From NCBI GenBank assembly GCA_945861025.1, contig CAMASN010000001.1, forward strand, positions 123,849-187,848: a DNA stretch of 64,000 nt, in the 5' to 3' direction. Below the pieces are notes generated by a model that was not told the origin of the DNA, did not search any database, and saw only the letters and a program-made list of their open reading frames with translations. Shown here piece by piece: positions 37,786 to 51,683 of the stretch; position 1 is the first letter of the stretch; every line of letters starts with the position of its first letter. Source of the DNA: Ferrithrix thermotolerans DSM 19514. Its GTDB lineage: Bacteria > Actinomycetota > Acidimicrobiia > Acidimicrobiales > Ilumatobacteraceae. Position numbers and translations under genes: made by a program.

Positions 37786-39366
37786 TCACTTGTTGAGTCG
37801 GCGACGACCGAGCAGTTCTACGGCGTGATCGCGGGCCGACTTGCTCTGCGCCATGCCCGACAACATGCGCGCCACCTCGTCGATTCGAGCGTCGCCGCTC
37901 ACGACCGCAGCAGTAGCAAAGGTCTGCCCATCGACCACGTCTTTGCTCACCACGATCTGCGCGGTAGCCCACGCCGCCACCTGCGGCAGATGCGTCACTA
38001 CCAGCACCTGATGACGATCACCAAGGTTGGCGAGAGCTTGACCCACCGCCACTGCAGCGGCTCCACCAACGCCGGCATCGACCTCATCGAACACCAACGT
38101 GCTCGGATCTTCGGTCAACACCAAGCGCAGTGCCAGCATGCTGCGCGCCAATTCGCCGCCGCTCGCAACCCGAGTGAGCGAGAGCAACGGTGACCCTGGG
38201 TTCGCAGCGAGCAAGAAGCTCACATCGTCACCTGGGTCATCACCCACCTGCACCACCACATCGGCGTGAGGCATTGCTAACTCGCGCAGGTTGTCACGTA
38301 CCGCCGCCGAAAGACGTGGCGCAGCGCTGCGGCGTGCCGCTCCAACCGCTGCTGCCGCAGTCGCCTCGTCAGCAAGCGCCACAATGCGGTCGCGCTCAAG
38401 CGCATCGGCTCGCGCCTCGTAGCTCTCGAGTTCGTCGAGCCGAATGCTGATGTCGGTATGAAAGGCCATCACCTCGGCCAAGGTGTCGCCATATTTGCGG
38501 CGAAGGTCGCGAAGCAACTGGCGCCGCTCGCGCACCTCAACAAGTCGTTGCGGATCTTCGTCGATGGCATCGGATGTGTCGCGAAGTTCGCTGATGGCGT
38601 CCGAGATCTCAGCAGCGGCGCTGCGAAGTCGATCGCTCGAAACAAGAAACGGTGAGCGGCTACCAAGGTGGGCGATGGCGTCACCCAATTTGTCGAGCAC
38701 GCCATCGTCTTGCGACACGATTGCCGCGGCCGCTTGAGCCGCCTCACGGTGAGCTACGGCACCCGCAAGCACGTCTTCGAACTCGTCGAGTGCACGTTCT
38801 TCGTCAACGTCTGTGAGTTCGGCCGCGCTCATCTCGCCCACCTGAAAACGCAATAGGTCAACCTCTCTGGCCCGAGACCGAGAGTCGCCCCCAAGCGAGG
38901 CCAACGCAGCGTCGATCTCTGTAAGTCGCGCCCGCGCAGCACGTAACTGCGACACATCAACCGCACCATAATGATCAAGCGCTGAGCGTTGAGTAGCGGC
39001 TCCGAGCAGGCTCTGGTGCGCATGTTGACCATGAAGGTCGACGAGTTTTGCGCCCACCTCGGCCAGCGTCGCAACTGTGGCCAGACGGCCGTTGAGATAG
39101 GCCCGTGAGCGACCATCGCTCGGAATGACGCGAGCCAGAACGAACTCGGCGTCACCCACCACGAAGCGACCTTCGACCCGCGCCTCTGGCGCTCCATGGC
39201 GCACCATCGAGGCGTCGGCCCTCCCACCTACCAGCAAACTGATGGCCTCGACCAGCATCGTTTTGCCAGCGCCAGTTTCACCTGTGAGCGCCGTAAGGCC
39301 GGCGCCGAGCACGAGATCGAGGGTAGAGATCACCCCGAGATCTTCGATATGAAGTTCAGTAAGCAT
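37786..39366 (-). CDS. recN: DNA repair protein RecN
   Basis: SMC-like ATPase of double-strand break repair, 526 residues. The N-terminal Walker A is LTGETGAGKTMLVEAISLL at residues 27-45, with the QHAHQSL motif near residue 115. A long heptad-rich coiled-coil region occupies about 150-350. The signature LSLTRVASGGELARSMLAL and Walker B LVFDEVDAGVGG are near residues 395-440. ATG 39366 overlaps the nadK stop by one base. Order tlyA-nadK-recN is conserved in Actinobacteria. Confidence 0.95.
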   Translation of the reverse strand: MLTELHIEDLGVISTLDLVLGAGLTALTGETGAGKTMLVEAISLLVGGRADASMVRHGAPEARVEGRFVVGDAEFVLARVIPSDGRSRAYLNGRLATVATLAEVGAKLVDLHGQHAHQSLLGAATQRSALDHYGAVDVSQLRAARARLTEIDAALASLGGDSRSRAREVDLLRFQVGEMSAAELTDVDEERALDEFEDVLAGAVAHREAAQAAAAIVSQDDGVLDKLGDAIAHLGSRSPFLVSSDRLRSAAAEISDAISELRDTSDAIDEDPQRLVEVRERRQLLRDLRRKYGDTLAEVMAFHTDISIRLDELESYEARADALERDRIVALADEATAAAAVGAARRSAAPRLSAAVRDNLRELAMPHADVVVQVGDDPGDDVSFLLAANPGSPLLSLTRVASGGELARSMLALRLVLTEDPSTLVFDEVDAGVGGAAAVAVGQALANLGDRHQVLVVTHLPQVAAWATAQIVVSKDVVDGQTFATAAVVSGDARIDEVARMLSGMAQSKSARDHAVELLGRRRLNK

Positions 39367-40235
39367 CAGCGATCAGACAGTCCAAATTTCGCCTTGAGGA
39401 TCTGGTGAAATCGGCGCGGCCCGAACCGCACGAAGCGGGCGGTCTGTGCCGCCGGCGAGCAACGTACGGTATCGCCTTCGGCGAGCGTGGCAACGCGTTG
39501 ACCATCGATAGATACCTCAACTGTTCGATAGCCGCTCACCGTGATGCCCACAGGTTCGGTGGGGTCCAGCACCAAGCTGCGATCGAACAGCATGTGTGGC
39601 GAGACAGGAGTCAACAACATTGCGCGGTGTTGAGGCGACACCACGGGACCACGAGCCGACAACGAATAGGCCGTCGAGCCGGTTGGCGTCGCCACGATGA
39701 GGCCGTCGGCAGCGTACGACGTAAACGGGGTGCCGTCGATGCTGACATCGAGGCGCACGGTGTGACCCGACTCACCCTTTTCGAGCACTACCTCGTTGAG
39801 TGCACGCCATTGCTCGCTTTGGCTCGTGACGCCCGCCCGCTCGACGTCGACCTGCAGCATCATGCGCTGCTCAATTCGAAAATCGCCCGCGACCTCACTG
39901 CCAGTAAACCAACGCTCAAGAGCGGCCAGCAAGCCCGGAGGCTCTACTTCGGCCAAGTAGCCCAGCAGGCCAGCATTCACACCGATAATCGGCACCGGCG
40001 CGCCATCGAGCAACTTCACAGTGCGCAGCATCGTTCCATCGCCGCCGAGACTGAGCGCTAAGCCAGCCGTCGCCGGATCGTGCTCGCTACCCAGTCCTGC
40101 TAGTCCGAGCGCATTCGCATCATCGGGCGGCATCCACACCTCGTGCCCCCGGGCGCGCAGCCACTCTGCAGCAACGATCGCCAATCCTGCCGCCTCGTCG
40201 CGTTGATGATGAGCTACGACAAAAACAGACGTCAC
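39366..40235 (-). CDS. nadK: NAD kinase
   Basis: ATP/polyphosphate-NAD kinase of 289 residues making NADP. The GGDGT motif (LSLGGDGTMLRTV) is at about residue 64 and the NE motif (ALNEVVLEKG) near residue 146, followed by the glycine-rich ADGLIVATPTGSTAYSLSA loop. GTG 40235 follows the tlyA stop by 11 nt and overlaps recN by one base. Confidence 0.95.
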   Translation of the reverse strand: MTSVFVVAHHQRDEAAGLAIVAAEWLRARGHEVWMPPDDANALGLAGLGSEHDPATAGLALSLGGDGTMLRTVKLLDGAPVPIIGVNAGLLGYLAEVEPPGLLAALERWFTGSEVAGDFRIEQRMMLQVDVERAGVTSQSEQWRALNEVVLEKGESGHTVRLDVSIDGTPFTSYAADGLIVATPTGSTAYSLSARGPVVSPQHRAMLLTPVSPHMLFDRSLVLDPTEPVGITVSGYRTVEVSIDGQRVATLAEGDTVRCSPAAQTARFVRFGPRRFHQILKAKFGLSDR

Positions 40236-40246
40236 GGGTGAGATCC

Positions 40247-40990
40247 TTACCGAGTCAACGTGGCGTGTACAAGGAATTCACGATTTCCGTCGGCACCAGT
40301 GATCGGGGAATCAATCCAACCGCGCACCTCGCAGCCGTTCGCCACCAACGATTCGGCCACTTCGTTCTTCACCCGTTCATGAATCGCTGGGTCAACGATG
40401 ACGCCTTTCACCTTCGAAACCTCTTGGCGACCTGCCTCGAACTGTGGCTTGACCAACAGCACAAGTGTGGCTTGGGGCTTGCACGCTTTCACCAGCGCTG
40501 GGATAACCCGCGTGAGCGAGATAAACGACAAATCGGCCACCACCACATCAACGAGACCACCAATGTCGTCCACCTCAAGACTGCGCAGGTTGTAGCGCTC
40601 GAGCACGGTCACACGCGGATCATTGCGGATACGCGGATGCAACTGGCCATGGCCTACATCGGCGGCCACCACTGCACCAGCACCGCGTTGCAGCAGACAA
40701 TGCGTGAAGCCCCCAGTCGACGCACCACCATCGAGCACACGTAAGCCGCGAACATCTATCTCCATCGCCTCAAGGGCGGCATCGAGTTTGTCGCCTCCAC
40801 GAGACACGAAGCGCGGCGGTGGACCCTCGATCACGATGGCATCTGCCGGATCTACCTGACGAGATGATTTGTCGGCGATGACTCCATTGACCAACACTCG
40901 TTTGGAATCAATGGCCTCACCTGCCTGCGTGCGACTCGCCACCAAACCACGACGAAGCAGCTCGGCATCAAGACGGCGACGTCTACTCAA
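40247..40990 (-). CDS. tlyA: TlyA family 16S/23S rRNA 2'-O-methyltransferase
   Basis: rRNA ribose methyltransferase of 247 residues; in mycobacteria TlyA methylates both subunits and its loss gives capreomycin resistance. An N-terminal S4 domain (RRLDAELLRRGLVASRTQAG) is followed by FVSRGGDKLDAAL and the SAM site VLDGGASTGGFTHCLLQ near residue 85, then KPQFEAGR. The start is TTG 40990, 3 nt after the preceding stop; the protein is conserved from that point and no ATG or GTG fits. The rare TTG start may hold down its level. Confidence 0.92.
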   Translation of the reverse strand: MSRRRRLDAELLRRGLVASRTQAGEAIDSKRVLVNGVIADKSSRQVDPADAIVIEGPPPRFVSRGGDKLDAALEAMEIDVRGLRVLDGGASTGGFTHCLLQRGAGAVVAADVGHGQLHPRIRNDPRVTVLERYNLRSLEVDDIGGLVDVVVADLSFISLTRVIPALVKACKPQATLVLLVKPQFEAGRQEVSKVKGVIVDPAIHERVKNEVAESLVANGCEVRGWIDSPITGADGNREFLVHATLTR

Positions 40991-40993
40991 GGC

Positions 40994-41461
40994 TCAGCTC
41001 GCTGGAGCAGCTTTCTTTGCAGGAGCTGCCTTCTTTGCAGGAGCAGCCTTCTTCACAGGAGCAGCCTTCTTCACAGGAGCAGCCTTCTTCACAGGAGCAG
41101 CCTTCTTCACAGGAGCAGCCTTCTTCGCAGGAGCAGCCGTCGCGGCCGGCGCCTTGGCGGCGGGCTTCTTCGTGCTGACGCCGAGTCGACCAGCCAGTTC
41201 CTCAAGACGCTGCTCAACAACATCGACCCGAACCCCAATGCGGCCGAGTTGCTTTGCTACTTCGTGTTGCACCAAGGCCAGGATCTGATCGCTGGTCTCT
41301 TTGCCGCGGGCAACCAATGTCTGAACAACTTCTTCGGCATCTTTACGGCGGAGTTCGCCCGTCTTCACGAGCTCCTTCACAAGCTTCTCTGCTTTTGCCT
41401 GAGAGTCCTCAGTAAATGTCATGCCCGACTTGATGAGATTACGAACCGTGTTTTTGTCCAT
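40994..41461 (-). CDS. Histone H1-like/phasin-like protein with Lys-Ala-Pro repeat tail
   Basis: Protein of 155 residues with two parts. Residues 1-95 are helical and heptad-rich (AEKLVKELVKTGELRRKDAE), resembling the phasin-like PhaF/PhaI N-terminal region. Residues 96-155 are a basic tail of six-residue AAPVKK/AAPAKK repeats, as in histone H1-like and HupB tails that bind DNA. ATG 41461 follows a TACTGT -10 by 7 nt, so it is probably leaderless. It lies at the position of small gene Rv1693 before tlyA in M. tuberculosis. DNA or granule binding are both possible; I favour DNA binding. Confidence 0.8.
   Translation of the reverse strand: MDKNTVRNLIKSGMTFTEDSQAKAEKLVKELVKTGELRRKDAEEVVQTLVARGKETSDQILALVQHEVAKQLGRIGVRVDVVEQRLEELAGRLGVSTKKPAAKAPAATAAPAKKAAPVKKAAPVKKAAPVKKAAPVKKAAPAKKAAPAKKAAPAS
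41002..41138. repeat. 18-bp tandem repeat in the H1-like gene
   Basis: About seven copies of an 18-bp unit (plus-strand form TTCTTCACAGGAGCAGCC), four of them identical and the outer ones with one or a few changes. Each encodes one AAPVKK or AAPAKK hexapeptide. Length variation between strains is likely. Confidence 0.85.
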
Positions 41462-41467
41462 GTGTGA

Positions 41468-41473
41468 AACAGT
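41468..41473 (-). promoter_or_regulatory. -10 box of the H1-like-tlyA-nadK-recN unit
   Basis: TACTGT on the minus strand lies about 6-7 nt before ATG 41461 (positions approximate to one base). It would give a leaderless mRNA for the first gene of this operon. Confidence 0.45.
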
Positions 41474-41508
41474 AGCCCCAACGATTGCACTCCTTTGACT
41501 CCGGAGGA

Positions 41509-42279
41509 TCAGCGACCCAGCACAAGGTCGGTAATCGCTGCAAGATTCGCCCCCGTGAGGTCGGGTGTCGGCGACACCAACGATCCCCGCGCGGTCACCC
41601 CTGACCAAACCTGCGCGTAGCGACAACCAAGAGTGCGAGCGAATAGACCATCTGTTTCAGGCCGATCGCCGACCATCACGGACGCGCTGAGATCGTCTAC
41701 GCCCGTCTCAATGAGGACCAGTTCAGCCATCGCAGCGTACGGCTTGCCAGCAATGATCGGACTCACGCCTGATGCCACAGCGATTCCCGCCAAGATCGCG
41801 CCTCCCCCAGGAATCACGCCCTGGGGCGTTGGGTAGGTCGCGTCGTCGTTCGTGCCGATCAGACGAGCTCCCGCGCGCACAGCGTCAGCGGCAACCCTCA
41901 TGATCTCGTAGTCGAAGGTGCGGTGGAAGCCAACCATCACTACGTCCACAATTGCGTCAGTCGCCACGATGGCTCCGCGATGTTCGAGCGCCTCAACGAT
42001 GCCAACTCCCCCGCACACCAGCACGCGTTCGCCCGGTTCAACGAGCAACGCCGCAGCCATAGCCGAGGTGAGCACATCGCCACGTGCCTCGATGCCGATG
42101 CGCGCAAGCGCCTCTTGTTGTTCAGCAACACGCGATGCCGAGTTATTGGTCACGAACAACACCCGATGCCCTGCGTCTCGAAGTCGTTGAACCGCATCTA
42201 CTGAACCAGGGATCGGCTCGTGGGCAAGCCACACGACTCCATCAAGATCACACAAGATAGGAAACGAATCAGCGCTCAC
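41509..42279 (-). CDS. HAD-IIA family hydrolase (NagD/phosphoglycolate phosphatase-like)
   Basis: Sugar-phosphate-type phosphatase of about 256 residues. HAD motif I is ILCDLDGVVWL, motif II VLFVTNNSASR, the IIA cap includes VGFHRTFDYE, the Lys is in AGKPYAAMAEL and motif IV is VMVGDRPETD. It occupies the place of Rv1692 (a glycerol-3-phosphate phosphatase) before tlyA in M. tuberculosis, so a similar substrate is possible. The start is uncertain: GTG 42279 (CAGACT box 8 nt upstream), GTG 42285 or ATG 42312. The last would leave only 5 nt to the divergent DUF1015 gene. Confidence 0.87.
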   Translation of the reverse strand: MSADSFPILCDLDGVVWLAHEPIPGSVDAVQRLRDAGHRVLFVTNNSASRVAEQQEALARIGIEARGDVLTSAMAAALLVEPGERVLVCGGVGIVEALEHRGAIVATDAIVDVVMVGFHRTFDYEIMRVAADAVRAGARLIGTNDDATYPTPQGVIPGGGAILAGIAVASGVSPIIAGKPYAAMAELVLIETGVDDLSASVMVGDRPETDGLFARTLGCRYAQVWSGVTARGSLVSPTPDLTGANLAAITDLVLGR

Positions 42280-42317
42280 GACCACGAAGTCTGACAGATT
42301 CGAGAGCAACATGGCAG

Positions 42318-43535
42318 ATGAGATGGCAACCTGTACGGGTGCCACGCTTCGAACCATTCCCCGCACTGCGTTACTCGCCCGACGAGTCTCTCGATCTTGT
42401 CGCTGCACCTCCCTACGACGTGCTCTCCGATCGCGACGTCAAAGATCTGCTCAGACTCGATGCCCACAACATTGTGGCCATCGATGTACCACGCGATTCC
42501 GACGGCGACGGTCGCTACGAAGCGGCAGCGCAGCGGATGAACGAGTGGATCGCCTCCGGTGTCTTGGTGGCCGATCCATCACCGAGCTTCACCCTGTATC
42601 GCATGCTTTTCACCGACGAGACCGGTGCCGAACGCGAGACTGTTGGAGTCATCGGCGCCCTCGAGGTCGTCGACGAAGGCGCTGGCGGTGTTCTCCCCCA
42701 CGAAAAGACCACGCCGAAGGCAAAGACCGATCGGCTCGACCTCACTCGCGCCACCGAAGCAAACCTGTCACCAGTTTGGGGCTTGTCGCTTGCCGCAGGC
42801 CTCACCGAATTGCTCGCCGCCGAAGGCGAACCAATTGGTCAGTGCATCGACGAGAACGGCGTCACCCATATTGTTGAGCGGGTCAGCGATCCTGCGCGAG
42901 TTGCTGCCATCTCGGCCGCTGTTGGGGCGCAACCCGTAGTGATTGCCGACGGCCACCATCGCTATGCGATCAGCCGCACCTACCGCGACCAGCAGCGCTT
43001 TGCGACCGGCCGCTACGACCTCGGCAGTGAACTTACGCTCACCTATGTCGGCGAACTCCTCGACGAGCAGCTCAGCGTCGCCGCAATTCATCGACTGATT
43101 TCAGGCGTACCCGATTGGGCCTTACTGCAATCGTTCTCGCCGCTCTTCGAGATGACATCTGCTGGTGTGGTCGGGCCCGGCCATGCGCGTGAGGTTGTCG
43201 AACTCGGCGCAATGTGCCTGGTTCACTCCGACGGTCACGGCACGTTCATGAAGCCCCGACCCGAGTGCTTCGAGGGCGTTCGCGATCTCGATAGCGCTCG
43301 CCTTGAGCATGCGCTCACACGCGTTCCGTCGTACGAACTGAGCTACCAGCATGGCGTTACCAACATCGTGTCTGCACTGGCCGCAGGCGACGCTTCGGCT
43401 GGTGTGTTACTGCGCCCCGTCAGCGTGGCTGAGATCCGCCGTACCGCCGACGAGGGCCTACTGATGCCCCCGAAGAGCACCTTCTTCACGCCAAAGCTGC
43501 GCACCGGCTTGGTCATTCGTCCGCTCAACGTCTAG
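42318..43535 (+). CDS. DUF1015 family protein
   Basis: Protein of 405 residues matching the DUF1015 family. Typical segments are FPALRYSPDESLDLVAAPPYDVLSD at the N-terminus (here listed in two parts: FPALRYSP and VAAPPYDVLSD), VLPHEKTTPKAKTDRLDL near residue 130, and the strongly conserved IADGHHRYAISRTYR near residue 210. The DGHHR motif recalls ParB/SerK-type phosphotransferase folds, so a kinase-like activity on a small molecule is conceivable. ATG 42318 is used; GTG 42339 is an alternative. Divergent from the HAD-IIA gene and convergent with the aldolase (36 nt gap). Confidence 0.85.
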   Translation: MRWQPVRVPRFEPFPALRYSPDESLDLVAAPPYDVLSDRDVKDLLRLDAHNIVAIDVPRDSDGDGRYEAAAQRMNEWIASGVLVADPSPSFTLYRMLFTDETGAERETVGVIGALEVVDEGAGGVLPHEKTTPKAKTDRLDLTRATEANLSPVWGLSLAAGLTELLAAEGEPIGQCIDENGVTHIVERVSDPARVAAISAAVGAQPVVIADGHHRYAISRTYRDQQRFATGRYDLGSELTLTYVGELLDEQLSVAAIHRLISGVPDWALLQSFSPLFEMTSAGVVGPGHAREVVELGAMCLVHSDGHGTFMKPRPECFEGVRDLDSARLEHALTRVPSYELSYQHGVTNIVSALAAGDASAGVLLRPVSVAEIRRTADEGLLMPPKSTFFTPKLRTGLVIRPLNV

Positions 43536-43571
43536 CCGAGCGGCCGAACAACTCGTCTGTTTGCTGCGCCC

Positions 43572-44624
43572 CTAGGCGATGGTGATTGCTTTGTCGAGAT
43601 ACACGTCTTGAATCGCGTTGAGCAGCTGAACGCCCTCAGACATCGGACGTTGAAATGCCTTGCGACCCGAGATCAGGCCCTGGCCGCCGCCGCGCTTATT
43701 GATCACGGCGGTGCGAACCGCAGCCGCAAGATCGCCTGCACCCTTGCTCTCTCCACCGCTGTTAATCAGACCGATGCGACCCATGTAGCAGTTCGCTACC
43801 TGCCAACGGGTGAGATCAATCGGGTGATCGGTAGTGAGCTTGTCGTACACCAAGGCGTTGGTCTTGCCGTATCCGGCGAGTGCGTTGTAGCCGCCATTAT
43901 TCTCAGGCAACTTCTGCTTAATGATGTCGGCCTCAATGGTCACACCAATATGGTTGGCCTGCGCGGTCAGGTCAGCGGCCGAGTGGTAATCGACGCCATC
44001 CTTTTTGAATCCGTTGTTACGCAGGTAGCACCACAGCACCGTGAACATGCCGAGGTCGTGAGCCTGCTTGAACGCCTTCGCCACTTCTTGGATCTGTCGT
44101 GTCGACTGCTCGGAGCCGAAGTAAATGGTGGCTCCAACGCCACTTGCACCGAGGTCGTATGCCTGCTGCACCGATCCAAACATCACCTGATCGAACGCGT
44201 TCGGGTAGGTCATCAACTCGTTGTGGTTGATCTTCACGATGAACGGAATGCGGTGGGCATACCGACGGCTTACCGAGCCCAGCACGCCAAAGGTCGTTGC
44301 AACAGCGTTGCAGCCACCCTCGATCGCCAGTTCAACGATGTTCGCCGGATCCATGTATATCGGATTTGGTGCGAACGAGGCCGCGGCTGAGTGCTCAATG
44401 CCTTGGTCCACGGGCAGGATCGATACGTATCCGGTGTTTGCCAAGCGCCCGTGGTTGTAGAGCGACCCGAGATTCCTCAGCACCTGTGGGGATCGGTCCG
44501 TGGGCACCATCATCCGATCGATGAAGTCAGGCCCGGGAACATGAATCTGCTCCTTAGTGATGCCTGAACATGTGTGGTTCAACAGTGTCTCGGCGTCGTT
44601 GCCGAGCAGTGCTTGAAGATCCAC
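43572..44624 (-). CDS. Class I fructose-bisphosphate aldolase (DhnA/archaeal type)
   Basis: Glycolytic and gluconeogenic aldolase of 350 residues, class I (Schiff-base Lys) of the DhnA/FbaB group. Recognisable stretches are [51 protein letters not shown] and INSGGESKG near the C-terminus. GTG 44624 is preferred: a GGGAGAC ribosome binding site lies 6 nt upstream. An ATG 13 codons earlier is possible. It follows ssb by about 50 nt. The usual class II enzyme of Actinobacteria is not in this window. Confidence 0.9.
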   Translation of the reverse strand: MDLQALLGNDAETLLNHTCSGITKEQIHVPGPDFIDRMMVPTDRSPQVLRNLGSLYNHGRLANTGYVSILPVDQGIEHSAAASFAPNPIYMDPANIVELAIEGGCNAVATTFGVLGSVSRRYAHRIPFIVKINHNELMTYPNAFDQVMFGSVQQAYDLGASGVGATIYFGSEQSTRQIQEVAKAFKQAHDLGMFTVLWCYLRNNGFKKDGVDYHSAADLTAQANHIGVTIEADIIKQKLPENNGGYNALAGYGKTNALVYDKLTTDHPIDLTRWQVANCYMGRIGLINSGGESKGAGDLAAAVRTAVINKRGGGQGLISGRKAFQRPMSEGVQLLNAIQDVYLDKAITIA

Positions 44625-44674
44625 GGTGCTGTCTCCCTGAGTTGTATCGGTCGCGACCACCATTGGCCGCGCAG

Positions 44675-45037
44675 TCAGACCGAGCGTAGCCCGTCGAGTA
44701 GGTCTGCACCCATGGCGGCGCTGATCCACTTACGCCTCGCTGAGGCGGCGCGCTTGTCGCCGACCTTGCCCAACTGCTCGACGACCACCTCTGTACGGCT
44801 CTGAGTACTCGCGCCCGCTCGGTAAAACCGACGACGAACCGTTCCCACAACAGCCACCTCGTCACCCGCGACGAACGACGCTGCAGACTTCGGCGGATCA
44901 AACCACACCAACGGCACAGAATTGGCCACGTCATCAACGCGGGTGGTCAACTCACAGTTCATCAGCACCGAACCCGACTCAAGTTCTCGAACCACAGGGT
45001 CGCTCGACAAGCGACCACAAAGAACAACAATGTTCAT
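44675..45037 (-). CDS. ssb: Single-stranded DNA-binding protein, short form
   Basis: OB-fold protein of 120 residues, beginning [18 protein letters not shown], with [23 protein letters not shown] in the core. It ends in basic residues and DLLDGLRSV and lacks the acidic DDDxPF tip that bacterial SSB proteins use to recruit partners, so it is probably a secondary SSB paralogue. A strong GGCGGAGG ribosome binding site lies 5 nt before the ATG. The 110 nt upstream (45038-45147) contain no clear promoter that I can name. The main ssb is expected elsewhere. Confidence 0.8.
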   Translation of the reverse strand: MNIVVLCGRLSSDPVVRELESGSVLMNCELTTRVDDVANSVPLVWFDPPKSAASFVAGDEVAVVGTVRRRFYRAGASTQSRTEVVVEQLGKVGDKRAASARRKWISAAMGADLLDGLRSV

Positions 45038-45147
45038 CTCAACCTCCGCCCTGCACCTGCAGCGAAGCCGCACGGCGCTCTCTACGTGTCTCAAGGGGGA
45101 AGCCGACACCTGCGACCGTACGCCGAGGGTGTCACACAGTAACTGTG

Positions 45148-46539
45148 CTATCGACGGCCAAGCATTGCGAGGCGATCGCTCACATCGGCGTAGCGAGGGT
45201 CGACGGCAGCGACACGCTTAAAGAAGTTACGCGCTTTCACCACGTCACCAGACCGGTCATACAGGTCGGCAATCACGTACCACTGCTTCAGGTGGTAGTC
45301 GCGAACCCGCTTTGGCGCATCGGCTACCCGAATCAGTAACTTGAGTGCCCCTGCGATGTCGCCCTGGTCGGCCAGCGATCCAGCAGCGACAATGCGACCC
45401 TCGGCCATCACCGAGGGCGCCGGCGAGGTGTCACGGATTTCGTGCCACAATTCGTCGACCTCGTGGTAGCGGCGCAGCGCTCGATAGCAGTCAGCAAGCA
45501 CAGGAAGCTGCTCTGGCGAGGGGTGCAAACGACGCGCCTGCTCGAGCTCGGCCGCCGCCTTACGCCACTCGCCAAGCCGATACAGAGCGATTCCCGCCAC
45601 CTCGTGGCCTGCTCCCACATTCGGTAGGTTCTTCAACACCGACTGCACCATGCGTAACGCATCTGTATATCGATCACGCTCGAGAGCCTCTGTTGCTGCT
45701 GCAAGCCGCTCCATATACCGAGCCGAGGTCTTTGCGTCGCTCTCACGCTCGATCTCAGCTACCCATGAGGGCTCCAAGCGAGTCGGATCGCCCATTCGAC
45801 GCTCACGTACCTCGTCAGATGTCTCAGTGCGCTCCGCGCCGCGACCACGGGCCGTGGCTTCACGTGCGAGCTCACGAACCGAGCCCTGGTCTTCCCATTG
45901 CTCTGGTTCCCAGCGATCGACCTCGGCCGCATCACGATCGAGAGGCGCTTCATCACGAGCTGCATCACGTCGGGCATTCACTTCAGACGAGCGCCGTTCT
46001 GCCGCCGTTTGCGGCCGTGCCGGTGCGTATTCGCCTCCACGTCCGCCTCGTGAGTCGGGACGAGGGCCCCCGCGGCCTGTTGCTCGCCCACTGCCGCCAC
46101 CGAAGCCACCCGTGCGGCCAGAACTGCCACTGCGTGGCGCTCCGTCGCGTGCGCCTTGGTCCCGGCTGCCGGTTCCGTAGCGACCCGAGCCGCCATCCGC
46201 CGACCGTGAGCCGCCTGCAGAACGAGGCCCATCATTGCGATTGTTTCCGTATCGGGCCGGCGGGTTACTGCCTGGCTCGCGGCCGGCACCGTAGCGACCT
46301 TCAGACGACCGTGGAGCGTCGGTTGATCGACCGTTTCCGTATCCGCCGCCCGAACGAGCTTGGCCTGCACGACCCGGCGATCGGGCGCCGCCGCCATCGC
46401 CACGCAACCGATCATTACGACGCGTCGCCTCATCACCTTCGCGTCCACCGGGCTCAGTTGAGTCAGGGCGGGGTCCGCGTCCGGAGGATATAAACCCGGA
46501 TGACGACGGACGAGGGCGGGGGTGAGGACTATTTGGCAT
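45148..46539 (-). CDS. RG-rich low-complexity protein with C-terminal TPR-like repeats
   Basis: Protein of 463 residues in two halves. Residues 1-175 are disordered and dominated by Gly, Arg, Ser, Asp and Pro, with many RG and RYG segments like RNA-binding RGG regions. Residues 210-463 are helical repeats of TPR type (AAATEALERDRYTDALRMVQ, GIALYRLGEWRKAAAELEQA, LADCYRALRRYHEVDELWHE, FFKRVAAVDPRYADV). ATG 46539 follows TAGGCT by 8 nt, so it is likely leaderless. It is the first gene after the rRNA terminator on the same strand. Function unknown; an RNA- or ribosome-related scaffold is a guess from the RG content. Confidence 0.8.
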   Translation of the reverse strand: MPNSPHPRPRPSSSGFISSGRGPRPDSTEPGGREGDEATRRNDRLRGDGGGARSPGRAGQARSGGGYGNGRSTDAPRSSEGRYGAGREPGSNPPARYGNNRNDGPRSAGGSRSADGGSGRYGTGSRDQGARDGAPRSGSSGRTGGFGGGSGRATGRGGPRPDSRGGRGGEYAPARPQTAAERRSSEVNARRDAARDEAPLDRDAAEVDRWEPEQWEDQGSVRELAREATARGRGAERTETSDEVRERRMGDPTRLEPSWVAEIERESDAKTSARYMERLAAATEALERDRYTDALRMVQSVLKNLPNVGAGHEVAGIALYRLGEWRKAAAELEQARRLHPSPEQLPVLADCYRALRRYHEVDELWHEIRDTSPAPSVMAEGRIVAAGSLADQGDIAGALKLLIRVADAPKRVRDYHLKQWYVIADLYDRSGDVVKARNFFKRVAAVDPRYADVSDRLAMLGRR

Positions 46540-46547
46540 GGCCAGCA

Positions 46548-46553
46548 AGCCTA
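46548..46553 (-). promoter_or_regulatory. -10 box of a leaderless promoter for the TPR gene
   Basis: TAGGCT on the minus strand lies 8 nt before ATG 46539 and about 25 bp after the rRNA terminator stem. Confidence 0.5.
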
Positions 46554-46577
46554 CGGGAACACAGACCGAAAAATGCC

Positions 46578-46607
46578 AAATACCCCCGGGGTTAACCGGG
46601 GGTATTT
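46578..46607 (-). terminator. Rho-independent terminator of the rRNA operon
   Basis: Perfect 12-bp stem AAATACCCCCGG/CCGGGGGTATTT around a 6-nt loop. On the minus strand it is followed a few bases later by a run of five T. It ends the 16S-23S-5S transcript 11 nt after the 5S gene and shields the TPR gene. Confidence 0.85.
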
Positions 46608-46617
46608 GATTTCGAAA

Positions 46618-46734
<117 letters not shown>

Positions 46735-46774
46735 TCTTGTGTCAATGAGTCGCGTTAGCGACCTCAAGGACTCC

Positions 46775-46799
46775 AGAGCAAGCACGAGCTTATTTGTTC
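46775..46799 (-). other. 3' half of the 23S precursor processing stem
   Basis: AGAGCAAGCACGAGC followed by TTATTTGTTC (plus-strand reading) is complementary to 49855-49883. It lies in the 23S-5S spacer. The two would pair in the transcript to loop out 23S for RNase III cleavage. Confidence 0.7.
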
Positions 46800-46802
46800 A
46801 TA

Positions 46803-51683
<4,881 letters not shown>

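Noticed and set aside
41002..41138. Short regular repeats that might suggest a CRISPR array
   Set aside because: The units are contiguous 18-bp in-frame codon repeats without spacers and encode a Lys-Ala-Pro tail.
45345..46493. 382-codon open frame on the plus strand
   Set aside because: Antisense to the RG/TPR gene; its Pro/Arg/His-rich product is what the reverse of that codon pattern gives.
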